From the NCBI RefSeq assembly GCF_001580995.1, contig NZ_LHZU01000129.1, positions 1-64,000 of the forward strand: DNA of 64,000 nt, read 5' to 3'. Below are positions 38,001-46,385 of this stretch, one piece after another. The first letter of the stretch is position 1. Each line of letters begins with the position of its first letter. The stretch comes from Acetobacter senegalensis (GTDB taxonomy: Bacteria; Pseudomonadota; Alphaproteobacteria; Acetobacterales; Acetobacteraceae). A model generated the notes under the pieces. The model worked only from the letters and a program-made list of their open reading frames with translations, had not been told where the DNA came from and made no database searches. A program made the translations under genes and the position numbers.

Positions 38001-38722
38001 TGTCCCGTGTGGACGCGGGCAATCTGTATGTAAACCGCAACACCATTGGCGCTGTGGTTGGCGTGCAGCCCTTCGGTGGACGTGGGCTTTCTGGCACCGG
38101 CCCCAAAGCTGGCGGTCCGTTGATTCTGCGCCGCCTGCTGGCTCAGGCCCCCACCGTTCCGCAACTGGTGCGAGGCCGTGTGCCCGCCGCCATGACAGCA
38201 TGGACTGACTGGCTCCGTGAGCAGGGAGAAAGCACTTCCGCCCGAACGGCTGCGGCTCTCGCCCGTCAGCCACTGGTGGAGGGTGAGACCGCCCTCCCCG
38301 GCCCTGTTGGGGAGAAAAACCTCTACAATCTTGCGCCGCGCGGCAATGTGCTCTGTATTCCAGCCACTAAGGCAGGCTTGTATGATCAGATTTCTCTCAC
38401 TCTCAGCGGCGGAAATACGGCGCTCATTCTGGCAGATGAATCCATTGCAAGCTGGTACGTCAGCCTGCCCGAAGCCATCCGCGCCAAGGTAAAACTGGTG
38501 GCAAGCGCCACTGCGGAACCTTGCGCCATCGTGTTAAGCGAACGTGATGATGCCGCCTTTGCTGCGGCCCGGCAGGCTCTGGCGAATAGCACCGCCCCCA
38601 TCGCTTCAGCGTGGATTACGGGCAACGGCCTTCCCTCTGCTGAATGTGTGTTGGAAGAACAATCCCGCAGCATCAACACAACGGCTGCTGGAGGAAATGC
38701 CAGCCTGATGACACTCGGTTAA
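35087..38722 (+). CDS. putA: Bifunctional proline dehydrogenase / glutamate-semialdehyde dehydrogenase, type B PutA
   Basis: PutA oxidises proline to glutamate in two steps, with FAD in the first and NAD in the second. The 1211-residue chain has the proline dehydrogenase barrel (GINIDAEESERLDISLDLLE, RLMVRLVKGAYWD), the aldehyde dehydrogenase domain (ACISPWNFPLAI, FTGST, E796 in AETGGQN, catalytic C830 in GQRCSALR) and the C-terminal lid ending SINTTAAGGNASLMTLG. It lacks the N-terminal ribbon-helix-helix DNA-binding domain, so it is of type B and cannot repress its own gene. The GntR gene upstream is a candidate regulator. The ATG at 35087 fits. A hairpin follows at 38746. Confidence 0.96.
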   Translation: MSVYDTFAPAFSSRTPLRKAIVEAIRKPEAACVTALTPAATLTDAESHATTALATRLAEKLRAERNPGLVETLVQEFSLSSAEGVALMCLAEALLRIPDTATRDALIQDKIGEGNWLAHASRGRPLFANAAAWGLALTGRLVAERDEKDLTTALLGFVKRATKPVIRKAVDAAMRLMGEQFVLGETIEQARKNSTKLEEIGFSYSYDMLGEAAFTAQDANRYRQDYINAIHAIGRSAKGANVYERPGISIKLSALHPRYARAQRERVMTELLAVVQELTLLARSYDIGINIDAEESERLDISLDLLEALCQTPGLEGWNGIGFVVQAYGKRCPYVLDFIIDLARRTNRRLMVRLVKGAYWDSEIKKAQVDGLSDFPVYTRKSHTDISYIACARKLLTARDVIFPQFATHNARTLSTIYTLAGEKFEIGSYEFQCLHGMGEPLYKQVVGAEKLGRPARIYAPVGTHETLLAYLVRRLLENGANSSFVNQIGDENIPVSALVEDPLEVARSFTPYGAPHSEIRKPADLFGAERRNSAGTDLADDQVLATLAEGLKNAPETWTAGPIIVGQKPKGTAAPVTNPANRQDVVGTVVLATPAVVKKAVTAAEKTKADWASTSPAIRADILEKASDLLEARQDELLALLSREAGKSLPNGIAEVREAVDFLRYYGALIRRDFDNSTHVPLGTVACISPWNFPLAIFTGQIAAALAAGNVVLAKPAEETPLIAALAVGILHEAGVPAGALQLLTGEGDIGAALVGDDRVAGVMFTGSTMVAQAINRQLETRRTHTGQPVPLIAETGGQNAMIVDSTALAEQVVADVVASAFDSAGQRCSALRLLCVQEDCADHILTMLRGAMRELRMGNPALLSTDVGPVITAEAAEGISKHIESFRQKKAPVFALSTPEACSNGSFVPPTVIEINSVREMGAEVFGPVLHVLRYSRSGLDQLLADINATGYGLTFGLHTRIESTVQHVLSRVDAGNLYVNRNTIGAVVGVQPFGGRGLSGTGPKAGGPLILRRLLAQAPTVPQLVRGRVPAAMTAWTDWLREQGESTSARTAAALARQPLVEGETALPGPVGEKNLYNLAPRGNVLCIPATKAGLYDQISLTLSGGNTALILADESIASWYVSLPEAIRAKVKLVASATAEPCAIVLSERDDAAFAAARQALANSTAPIASAWITGNGLPSAECVLEEQSRSINTTAAGGNASLMTLG

Positions 38723-38745
38723 CCAGCAGCCACCATCAAGCCAAA

Positions 38746-38780
38746 GCTGAGATACAGGCAGTTCCTTCCTGTATCTCAGC
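38746..38780 (+). terminator. Perfect hairpin after putA
   Basis: GCTGAGATACAGG (38746-38758) pairs perfectly with CCTGTATCTCAGC (38768-38780), with a 9-nt loop. There is no long T-tract, so Rho-independent termination is not certain, but the position right after putA supports a 3'-end role. Confidence 0.6.
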
Positions 38781-39008
38781 GTGCCTTGAGCCCAGTTGGG
38801 CATAACAATCTTTTGCCGGACGGGTTTTAACAAGAGAGAAAGTTCTCTGCCTCTTTGCAGGCTGTGTGAATAACCGGGGAGGCTTCTCAAAGCGCCTTCC
38901 TGCAAGAAGCAGCCTTCTCCATCTGCTGCCCTGATAAAGAATTACCATCTCCGGCCATGATTCTTCTTGTTCCCTCAGGGCCTGACCTCTTTTTTCTTAA
39001 AACTGCCT

Positions 39009-39548
39009 CTACTGAAAATCGGCTTGAAATTTTTTGACCGCCGCCAGAGCACAGGCTTCATCCTTATCACCACCCGGTGCGCCAGACACGCCAAGACCAC
39101 CCAGAACTGTGCCACCAGATGCCGTGCGCAATGTTACACCGCCCGGAACAAACAGAACTTCCGGAATGGTGTTCAGTGCCCCGTTGGCAGGTCCTGTCAC
39201 TTTGGCGGCAATCAGTTCGCTAGTTGTGTTCTTGTTAAACGCCAGCCCGTACGAATAAGCCGTATAAGCTTTGCGATAGGAGACCGAGAGCGACTGCAAC
39301 GGCACCGTATCGCCTTTAATAACAACCTGCTGATGCCCCGTGGTGTCCACCACCGTCGCCGTTACGGAATATCCCTGTGCCTGACACACCCGCACGGCTT
39401 CCGCCGCAAGATGCTCTGCGGTGGACCAATCCAGTTTTTGCAAGGATACAATATGGCTTTGCGCACAGGCCACCGAATGCCACGCCCCCGCCACCATCAT
39501 ACCCGCGCACATTACTGACGCGATAAAACCTGCGGGCTTGTAAAACAT
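39009..39548 (-). CDS. Exported GlcG/HbpS-like protein
   Basis: Exported heme-binding-protein-like (HbpS/GlcG, Pfam Haem_degrading fold) protein of 179 residues. Start at the ATG 39548, with AGGAG ten bases upstream; an open frame continues further upstream but lacks a signal peptide there. The signal peptide (GFIASVMCAGMMVAGAWHSVACA) is followed by LDWSTAEHLAAEAVRVCQAQ, ATVVDTTGHQQVVIKGD and the family-typical GGLGVSGAPGGDKDEACALAA. Members bind heme or cofactors or are carried in metabolic operons; the ligand here is unknown. It is convergent with putA. Confidence 0.85.
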   Translation of the reverse strand: MFYKPAGFIASVMCAGMMVAGAWHSVACAQSHIVSLQKLDWSTAEHLAAEAVRVCQAQGYSVTATVVDTTGHQQVVIKGDTVPLQSLSVSYRKAYTAYSYGLAFNKNTTSELIAAKVTGPANGALNTIPEVLFVPGGVTLRTASGGTVLGGLGVSGAPGGDKDEACALAAVKKFQADFQ

Positions 39549-39795
39549 GATTTTCGCACTCCTGCTGCCATTATACCAAAGAACGGTGTGACAGGGGGAG
39601 AAACGCCCGCAAATCAAAAATGCAAGAGCAGACAAACTTCTTTTCTCATCCACCGTTTCCTGCTCAAGATCGGCATGCAAAAAGCCGTGCAACAGCCCCA
39701 TAGGAGCCTTGACAACAGAACCACACAAAAACGTGAAAAAATGATATGAGACCCCTTATCCCTCTTTATCCACCACTTTATTGTCCGGAGATTTC

Positions 39796-40479
39796 ATGAC
39801 CACCCGCGCAGGCCACGACCCCCGACTGGTTGCCGCCATTATCTTGGTAACCATGGCCATGGGCATGCTTGATGCCGTATCCCTGCTGCACCTGAAAATC
39901 TTTGCTGGTTACATGACAGCGACCATCCTGCTCATGGCGGTGCATATTGCGACATCGGAAACGGTGGTACTGTCCGGCTTTGAAGCAATTGGCCTCTATC
40001 TTCTGGGGGCCGTTACGGGTGGACGCCTTACCCGAAGGGACCGCACGGTTCGCTACGCTGTGGGGGATATCCTGTTGCGTGTTGGTCTGCTGGTGGGGCT
40101 GACCGCTTTGGTCTGGGCGGCCAATCCACCGGGCCGTACCTACATCACACTCGGCCTGCTGGCTTTTGCCATGGGCATGCAAACCTCCGCCACGCGGCAC
40201 GCCAGAGTAGCGGACATGAGCCTGCCTGCCGCCACCATGCTGCTGCATGGTCTGGCCCACAACAGCAGTATTGCCGGAGGCTCCAATCCCGGCACATGGC
40301 GCAGGTTGGCCGCCATCGGCAGCCTGTTTGTGGGCGCCGTTATCGGCACGTTGGTTTCCAGCCACAGCATATCCCTGTCCATCGCCATTGCCGGGGCGAC
40401 CATTCTTTCAGCAGGAACGCTGCTTTATCTGCGCGAACACGGCCTGCTGGTGCGTCTGGACAGTCTGACCATTCACTAA
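39796..40479 (+). CDS. DUF1275 (YoaK-like) membrane protein
   Basis: Inner-membrane protein of the DUF1275/YoaK family (227 residues, about six hydrophobic segments). The family start is recognisable in MAMGMLDAVSLLHLKIFAGYMTAT, the middle in LGLLAFAMGMQTSATRHARVADMSLPA and the last helices in FVGAVIGTLV. The role is unknown; a transporter function is suspected. I start at the ATG 39796, which has CCGGAG at the right distance; an upstream TTG in frame is not needed. It is divergent from the GlcG/HbpS-like gene. Confidence 0.87.
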   Translation: MTTRAGHDPRLVAAIILVTMAMGMLDAVSLLHLKIFAGYMTATILLMAVHIATSETVVLSGFEAIGLYLLGAVTGGRLTRRDRTVRYAVGDILLRVGLLVGLTALVWAANPPGRTYITLGLLAFAMGMQTSATRHARVADMSLPAATMLLHGLAHNSSIAGGSNPGTWRRLAAIGSLFVGAVIGTLVSSHSISLSIAIAGATILSAGTLLYLREHGLLVRLDSLTIH

Positions 40480-40855
40480 ATGGAGTGGGTAAGAGCCTGA
40501 CAGGCCGGACGTAAAGTGTAGCAGTCAGCCTAAAAATCTATCAGCTTGATCTGGCGCATTTTCAGCGGGTGACTGTGTGGGATTTGCATCCCGATGGCCC
40601 CGCATCTCGTCTTCAAATCCATCCGTCAGTCTTTCAAACTCCCCTTCCCTGAACTGCTTGTTCAGAACAGCCTCTAAAAGTCAGAAACAGAAGGCTAACA
40701 AGGATGCGTCGGGTGGAGGCCTCTGCAAAGAAAGTCCGCCCGCCCCTACAGGCACAAAGGGAATACTCTCTTCAAACGGTTTTGCCTTACGGCTTGCGCT
40801 CCCCACGCATCGAGGTGATAATTCTATCGTAACAATATAGCGGAAAAGTCAGGGC
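40480..40855. other. 376-bp gap without a supported gene
   Basis: An 87-codon plus-strand open frame (40577-40840) is Ser/Lys-rich and unrecognised, and it is not called. The promoter for the three-gene cupin operon must lie here. A weak TATAGC occurs about 25 bp before its start, but no matching -35 box is evident. Confidence 0.45.
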
Positions 40856-40858
40856 GTG

Positions 40859-41437
40859 ATGATCTGGCAAGCGATCGCAGAGAGATACGGCTTTCTGGCT
40901 TTGTGCTGTGTCCTCTCAGGAGCAGCAACACGCTGTGAGGCAGCAGAGGCCGGAACATCGCCCGTTCCGTCACAGGTGCAGGGTCTTTCCGGCTGCTGGC
41001 AAGGCGACGGGACTGTTATGGAAAAGCCCGTGTGGATTCACCTGGCAGCCAAGCCAATAGTGCTTGGCGCGATGCTGGCGATTGATGCAACCAGCACCGC
41101 CAAGAATGATAAATCAGATCGTTATGCAGCGCATCTTCTGTTCGGTGCAGGCCCTGAAACTGCTCCTCATCCAAATGCACAACACCCAGTCAGTGCATTC
41201 TGGGCCGATAGCTTTGGCGGAACATTTGCCGTTACAGGCAGCGGCACCACACTACCTGATGGTTTTGACATCGTATATCATTACCCGCAACAGACTTTCC
41301 TGAATCAGTGGCGCAAGCAGGGAGACCATTTGACATGGGAGATTTTCACCATGTCGTCCGGATCAGTCCTCAAAAAATTGTTTGCCCAGTATCGTTTGCA
41401 AAGCACTCCCTGCACTTCCACCGACCATAAAGAGTGA
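40859..41437 (+). CDS. Hypothetical exported protein, first gene of the cupin operon
   Basis: This 192-residue protein has a signal peptide ending at the AAEA region. The mature part begins near GTSPVPSQ and contains QGLSGCWQGDGTV, a lipocalin-like opening, then VWIHLAAKPIVLGAMLAIDA, FWADSFGGTFAVTGSG and LTWEIFTMSSG. It has the look of a small beta-barrel carrier protein, but I cannot name a family. It overlaps the next gene by 1 nt (TGATG), so translation is coupled with the two cupin genes downstream. Confidence 0.7.
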   Translation: MIWQAIAERYGFLALCCVLSGAATRCEAAEAGTSPVPSQVQGLSGCWQGDGTVMEKPVWIHLAAKPIVLGAMLAIDATSTAKNDKSDRYAAHLLFGAGPETAPHPNAQHPVSAFWADSFGGTFAVTGSGTTLPDGFDIVYHYPQQTFLNQWRKQGDHLTWEIFTMSSGSVLKKLFAQYRLQSTPCTSTDHKE

Positions 41438-42096
41438 TGGTGCGTGACATGAAAACACTTGGCACAAGACGATCCCTGCGGCGCTTTTCTCCTTCTTTGC
41501 AAAAGTTGCGCGCCCTTGCGGCTACACTCACCATCTTTCTGGGTCACTCACCTTGCACCGCAGGGGCGGAAACTGCCTTTTCCATGCCGCCAGAGGCGCA
41601 ACGTTTGATTACGCATTATCACATGCTGCCAATCCCCGTTGAAGGCGGATGGTTCTCCCAATTGCAAAGAACACCGGAAACCATTCCCGGGGCAGTACTG
41701 CCTGCCCGCTATGCAGGCGTTACACACCCTATCTCAACAGCCATTCTGTTACTGGAAACCCGAAGCGGATTTTCAGCCCTGCATCGCTTAAAAACTGCCG
41801 AGATCTGGCATTTTTACAAAGGAGATTCCATTCATCTGCTTCTGCTTTACCCCGATGGCAGCATCAAGCGGGTAATATTGAATTCAGAAAACCCCGCCTT
41901 TGTTGTGCCGGAAGGTGTGTGGCAGGGCTCGACCCCGGAAGGCCCCTTGGGGTGGGCCTTTGCAGGCACCACAATGGCGCCCGGCTTTATACCGGATGAT
42001 TTTGAAGCCGGAGAACGCACGCAACTTTCCCGCCTGTATCCTGCTGCGGCCAAAGACATTCTGGCGTTAACCCGTGAGAAAGCCCCCACACCATGA
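41437..42096 (+). CDS. Exported DUF985 (cupin-like) protein
   Basis: Cupin-like DUF985 protein of 219 residues. The core is clear: LITHYHMLPIPVEGGWFSQ near the mature N-terminus, then STAILLLETRSGFSALHRLKTAEIWH, GDSIHLLLLYPDGS and GPLGWAFAGTTMAPGF with the family DFE motif (DDFEAGER). Unlike typical cytoplasmic DUF985 proteins it carries an N-terminal basic, hydrophobic export signal (RRSLRRFSP, then LAATLTIFLGHSPCTAGA). The start is the ATG at 41437, with an ATG at 41449 as alternative. It overlaps the next gene by 4 nt (ATGA). Function unknown; a sugar or isomerase activity is possible. Confidence 0.82.
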   Translation: MVRDMKTLGTRRSLRRFSPSLQKLRALAATLTIFLGHSPCTAGAETAFSMPPEAQRLITHYHMLPIPVEGGWFSQLQRTPETIPGAVLPARYAGVTHPISTAILLLETRSGFSALHRLKTAEIWHFYKGDSIHLLLLYPDGSIKRVILNSENPAFVVPEGVWQGSTPEGPLGWAFAGTTMAPGFIPDDFEAGERTQLSRLYPAAAKDILALTREKAPTP

Positions 42097-42530
42097 AGAT
42101 ACTGGTTTCTGTTGTTCTCATCCCGGTGCTGACGGCTTTTTCCGGCATATCTGCACATGCCCAGACACTCACACCCGCCCAGGTGCCAGCAGTCACACCC
42201 TCGGCTGGAAGCAGCCTGAAAGAACTGGTGGGACGAAATGCGCCCCTTTCATCAAACAGACTGAGCGTGGCCTTGTTCACGCTTAAACCCGGCATTGCCT
42301 ATCCGGAAAGCTACAACAAAACTGCCGAAGAGTTTTTTCTGATCCATGAAGGCCATGGCACGGTTTGGCTGGAAGGCGTTCCCCACACAGTAAAAGCGGG
42401 AGACATTGTGCGCCTTCTTGCCGGCAGCCGACACCGCATTGCAGCAGCACCGGATAGTATGCTCAGCTTTTACGCGCTCACGGCCCCACCATTCCAACCG
42501 TCAGATTATGTGCAGACAGGAAAACGATGA
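42093..42530 (+). CDS. Exported cupin protein
   Basis: Single-domain cupin of 145 residues with a signal peptide (LVSVVLIPVLTAFSGISAHA). The cupin core is visible as FTLKPGIAYPESYNKTAEEFFLIHEG, then HGTVWLEGVPHTVKAGDIVRL and GSRHRIAAA; the histidines and glutamates there are candidate metal ligands. It overlaps the DUF985 gene by 4 nt. Together the three genes form a small periplasmic operon of unknown function. Likely metal-dependent, but no substrate is indicated. Confidence 0.82.
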   Translation: MKILVSVVLIPVLTAFSGISAHAQTLTPAQVPAVTPSAGSSLKELVGRNAPLSSNRLSVALFTLKPGIAYPESYNKTAEEFFLIHEGHGTVWLEGVPHTVKAGDIVRLLAGSRHRIAAAPDSMLSFYALTAPPFQPSDYVQTGKR

Positions 42531-42582
42531 AGAAACCAGTTACCTAATTTCAAGCAATAATCTGGCCCATGGGATGATTTTT

Positions 42583-43413
42583 ATGAAAACTGTCTCGCTC
42601 CAGAAGAAACGTACATCATTTGGCGAGGATACCGCCGCCTACCAAAACGCACGCCCTCCCTACCCCGCTACGGTTTACGATCAGCTCATGGCGCACGTGC
42701 CTCTCTCTGGAGCGCACATTTTTGAAATTGGGCCGGGAACGGGGCAGGCAACACGCACCCTACTGGCGCATATGCCTGCGGAACTGAAAGCGATTGAGCC
42801 AGACACGCGGCTATGCGCCTACCTTGAAGGTCATCTTGCCCCGAGGGCTCCGGAGCTGTCTGTGGTTCCCTCCTCCTGGGAGGACGCGCCCATTGAAACA
42901 GGCCGATATGATCTGGGCATTGCAGCAACAGCCTTTCACTGGCTGCCGCAGACAGACGCTTTAGGCAAAGTTTATCAGGCTCTCAAACCCGGTGGGTGGT
43001 GGGCCATGTGGTGGAATGTATTTGGTGACCCGGATGAGCCCGATGCCTTTCATCAGAAAGCCAGTCCGCTGTTTGCCCAACTGGGGGACAGCCAGAGCTG
43101 GCAACAGGGCCAACTTCCCTTTGCACTGGACCGCTCGGCACGCCTGTCCGACCTTGAGGCGGCAGGATTTCAGGACATGGAAACAAGTTTACTGCGGTGG
43201 AGTATCACCATGACAGCGGCACAAGTCTGTGCGCTTGCGGCAACCTTCTCGCAAGTTATCACGGCTGAGGCGGTTCTAAAAAAGACCTTCCTGAATGCCT
43301 TGGCTCAGCTAGTAGACCATGAATTTGGCGGTACGGTGGAGCGGCGGTTCATGACCGCGCTCTATATGGCGCGCAGGCCGCCCAATCCCGTTTTACGATC
43401 AAGCCCCCTCTGA
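42583..43413 (+). CDS. Class I SAM-dependent methyltransferase
   Basis: Class I methyltransferase of about 276 residues. Motif I is FEIGPGTGQATRTL, motif II AIEPDTRLCAY, and the methyltransferase-11 region includes DLGIAATAFHWL and ALKPGGWWAMWWN. The N-terminal region (FGEDTAAYQNARPPYPATVYDQL) matches the family known from 'class I SAM-dependent methyltransferase' entries with a W-rich middle. The substrate is unknown. The ATG at 42583 is preferred; 42574 is an in-frame alternative. It starts 52 bp after the cupin gene and may be co-transcribed. Its stop codon directly abuts the stop of the convergent permease gene (43414). Confidence 0.84.
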   Translation: MKTVSLQKKRTSFGEDTAAYQNARPPYPATVYDQLMAHVPLSGAHIFEIGPGTGQATRTLLAHMPAELKAIEPDTRLCAYLEGHLAPRAPELSVVPSSWEDAPIETGRYDLGIAATAFHWLPQTDALGKVYQALKPGGWWAMWWNVFGDPDEPDAFHQKASPLFAQLGDSQSWQQGQLPFALDRSARLSDLEAAGFQDMETSLLRWSITMTAAQVCALAATFSQVITAEAVLKKTFLNALAQLVDHEFGGTVERRFMTALYMARRPPNPVLRSSPL

Positions 43414-44778
43414 TCAGGCCCGACGCCCGGCGCGAAAAGAGGCCAGCGCGTAGCACACAACCGATGTACCAATACTGGCAACAGCTGTCATCCGTTCTGC
43501 GGGGTTCAGCAGCATGGCCAGAAATACAAACACCACGGCAATCAGCGCTACATAGTTGCAATACGGAAAAAACGGGATGGTGTAGCCTTCCGTATCACCC
43601 GCTTGCTGGGCTGCGCTTCTGGCCTTGATGTAGGCCGCCACAATCATGGAATACACCACCAGAATAACACCCCCACTGCAACTGAGCAGAAAAGCGAAAA
43701 TAGTATCTGGCGCGAGAATGGAAGAAAACGCCACCAATGTTCCCGCCACACTGCTGACCACAATGGCCATACGCGGTGCATCCGCAGTTGATTGCCGCAC
43801 CAGAGAAGACGGAGCATCCCCACTGGCCGCAAGTTCAGTCAGAATACGGGAGGTGATGTACATGCTGGAGTTCAGGCAGGAGACAATGGCGCTCAGCACC
43901 ACAATCCGCATCAGAAGGCCTGCACCGGGAATACCCATGGCATCCATGGCCGTAACAAACGGGGACTTGCCGGGAACAATGCTGGTCCATGGCACCACCA
44001 TCAGAATCATGGTGACAGACAAAAGATAGAACAGTGTCACACGCGTGCCGATGCTGCGTGTGACACGTGCCACGTTCTTCCCCGGCTCTGGTGATTCAGC
44101 GGCCGCAACCGTGGCAATTTCCGAACCCATCATGGTGAACAGAATTGTGGGAATAATGGACAGAACAGCCACAAACCCATGCGGGAAAAAACCACCATGC
44201 CCGACAAAATTCTGGATGGGAGCGGTACCGGGTCCGAACAGATGCAACACATACAGCCCGGCCACCAGAACGAAGGCGATAATGCTGACAACCTTGACCA
44301 GAGAGAGCCAGAATTCGCACTCCCCAAACACCCGTGGGGCTGCAAAGTTGATCAGCTTGAGCACAATAATCAGGCCAATCGCCAGCACCCACACCGGCAG
44401 CCTGACCCAGTCCTGTATCACTATGGCACCCGCTATGGCTTCACTGCCCAGCACCACAACCCAGAAGAACCAGTAGAGCCAACCGGCGGTAAACCCTGCG
44501 CGGTCTCCGCACGCGGTGCGGATGTATTCAACAAAGGAGCCGCGCCCGGGGCTGGCTACCACCATTTCCCCCAGCATGCGCATAACCAGAATGACCAGCG
44601 CACCCACAGCCAGAAAAGCCAGCAGCACGGCTGGGCCCGTGGCCGCTATGGCGGCCCCGCTCCCGACAAACAGCCCCGCACCAATAACCCCTCCGAGAGC
44701 GATCATCGCGATATGGCGATTCCGTAAACCCGCGGCTGATGTTGTGGTTGGAGTGCTGTCCTGTTCAACCATGTGCAT
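43414..44778 (-). CDS. APC-family amino-acid permease
   Basis: Twelve-span secondary transporter of the APC superfamily, AAT type, 454 residues. The start motif RNRHIAMIALGGVIGAGLFVGSG and the GRGSFVEYIRTACGD loop are typical; later GSEIATVAAAESPEPGKNVARV carries the conserved family motif, and GSEAIAGAIVIQDW lies in the middle. The closest relatives known to me are GabP, ProY and AnsP-type proton symporters. The substrate is not fixed. The ATG at 44778 has AAAGGAT a few bases upstream. Not clearly linked to putA, which lies 4 kb away. Confidence 0.88.
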   Translation of the reverse strand: MHMVEQDSTPTTTSAAGLRNRHIAMIALGGVIGAGLFVGSGAAIAATGPAVLLAFLAVGALVILVMRMLGEMVVASPGRGSFVEYIRTACGDRAGFTAGWLYWFFWVVVLGSEAIAGAIVIQDWVRLPVWVLAIGLIIVLKLINFAAPRVFGECEFWLSLVKVVSIIAFVLVAGLYVLHLFGPGTAPIQNFVGHGGFFPHGFVAVLSIIPTILFTMMGSEIATVAAAESPEPGKNVARVTRSIGTRVTLFYLLSVTMILMVVPWTSIVPGKSPFVTAMDAMGIPGAGLLMRIVVLSAIVSCLNSSMYITSRILTELAASGDAPSSLVRQSTADAPRMAIVVSSVAGTLVAFSSILAPDTIFAFLLSCSGGVILVVYSMIVAAYIKARSAAQQAGDTEGYTIPFFPYCNYVALIAVVFVFLAMLLNPAERMTAVASIGTSVVCYALASFRAGRRA

Positions 44779-44858
44779 GGCATCCTTTCGTGTCGTTGCT
44801 ATTGTGAATCGTTAGCCTGACGAAAAAAACTACTAATTCCTGTTGGTAGATAAGTCTT

Positions 44859-46385
44859 TCAGAAGTGTTTGTAAAAATACGCCTCTATAATTCCGGCATG
44901 GTGGCCAATATCTGGTACCGGATAGCCGCCCGGCACACCCGCATGGGCCAACGCCCGGCCTGATGGTCCGGCAAACGCAACACCGCCCGCCAATGCGGCG
45001 GATGTTGTGGCATTCATGGTGTATTCAGCCGTAACATCCAGCTCATCAGAAATATGGCGACCCACCGATTTCAGGCCCACGCCTGAAGGATAAAGCAAGG
45101 ACAGATCATAGTAATGCAGCCCCAGCTTCAGGTTGTCCCCCTTGTTGAGCAGATGCACCGGAGGCGTGGCCGTGAGATCAAGCTGATGCACTTCCAGATC
45201 AGAGAGCGGAGCGAGATACATGCCGACAATTTCACCCGGCCAGTATCCGCCATACGTGTAGCGCTTTCCATCATACAGGAAGAACGTATCATAGCTGTGC
45301 TTGACCGTTCCGTTAGGGTTCTTATTCCCACCATAGCGCGTGTAGCGGTAAAAGATCTGCGGCTGCCAGGGTAGCATGGTGAACCTGTAACCGGGCTCAA
45401 AATACATGCCGTAGGCTTCAACCGATTTATAGCCATTGCCTGCGTGACTGTTCTGTTCAGACACAAAGCTTCCATAAAACGTGAAGTTTTTTGAAATCCC
45501 CAATGGCCTGAATGGAACCAGGGCACCGCCCCAACTGAGCGAGGCCACGTTCATGCCATTACGATCGCCACGGGCTGAATAATCATAATGGGAAGACGTA
45601 TCGGCATCCCGCACATGGAAATAGGTCAGCGTGACGTAAGCCGCCCGATCAGCGTAGGTGCTTTCCCCATGGCCACCCGGCGTATTGCGAAACCAACTGA
45701 CATCGAACCCGACAAATTTGGTTTTTGGCCTGTCATTGCCCCAGTCGATATCGTTATCCGCATTGCTTTCCAGCATGAAGATATCCGCCCGCACCGGATT
45801 GCCTTCCAGTTTGATGACACCGGGCCCGGAGAAGGCAAAGCGTGGCGCATACCACCATGCGCCACGGCTGCCCGCGCTGTAGGTGCCTTTCCCGATCAGA
45901 AAGCCATCATCCACAGCAAAGGCCTGCCGTCCCCCCAACACGGTAAGCTGCTGGCTTTTACCTGCCAGATGGACAGGCAAGGTCACGCCGATATTCGCTT
46001 CTTCCAGATAAATGGAACGTGGGGTTCCGGATGTCTGAGAGACTTCCTGTGCATCCCCATGCCCCAGAGTAGCGGCTCCCAGCGCAGAAGCCTTGCCAAT
46101 AATGGCCACGCCCTGCCCCAGATCCCAGCGCCCGGAGAGAATGGGCTTGCCATATAATTCACCATAAGTCGGGCTTTGCGCCCTGTTATAGCGGCCTCCC
46201 GAACGCGGTGCATAAGAGCCTGCGCCAAAATTGACATTGGGAAGGTAGAAAGCTGAACCGCCGATATCCAGACCACCTTCGATCGTTATATCTTTGACAG
46301 ACACCAGCGTTTTTTCAGCGCATGCGGGAGAGGCCAAAACCGTGGCGCAGCAAAACAGAACAAGCGGATAGACACAGAAACGCAT
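44859..46385 (-). CDS. Outer-membrane beta-barrel protein (alginate-export-like)
   Basis: Large exported protein of 508 residues, with a signal peptide ending near SPACA and a mature chain rich in aromatic and Gly residues in alternating beta-strand patterns (YVTLTYFHV, FTFYGSFVSEQN, QIFYRYTRYGGN). The C-terminus, IIEAYFYKHF, ends in Phe, as outer-membrane barrels do. The overall pattern resembles the alginate-export/carbohydrate-porin superfamily, but I cannot confirm the family. Its start is separated from poxB by a 785-bp AT-rich gap. Likely a substrate-specific porin or exporter. Confidence 0.78.
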   Translation of the reverse strand: MRFCVYPLVLFCCATVLASPACAEKTLVSVKDITIEGGLDIGGSAFYLPNVNFGAGSYAPRSGGRYNRAQSPTYGELYGKPILSGRWDLGQGVAIIGKASALGAATLGHGDAQEVSQTSGTPRSIYLEEANIGVTLPVHLAGKSQQLTVLGGRQAFAVDDGFLIGKGTYSAGSRGAWWYAPRFAFSGPGVIKLEGNPVRADIFMLESNADNDIDWGNDRPKTKFVGFDVSWFRNTPGGHGESTYADRAAYVTLTYFHVRDADTSSHYDYSARGDRNGMNVASLSWGGALVPFRPLGISKNFTFYGSFVSEQNSHAGNGYKSVEAYGMYFEPGYRFTMLPWQPQIFYRYTRYGGNKNPNGTVKHSYDTFFLYDGKRYTYGGYWPGEIVGMYLAPLSDLEVHQLDLTATPPVHLLNKGDNLKLGLHYYDLSLLYPSGVGLKSVGRHISDELDVTAEYTMNATTSAALAGGVAFAGPSGRALAHAGVPGGYPVPDIGHHAGIIEAYFYKHF

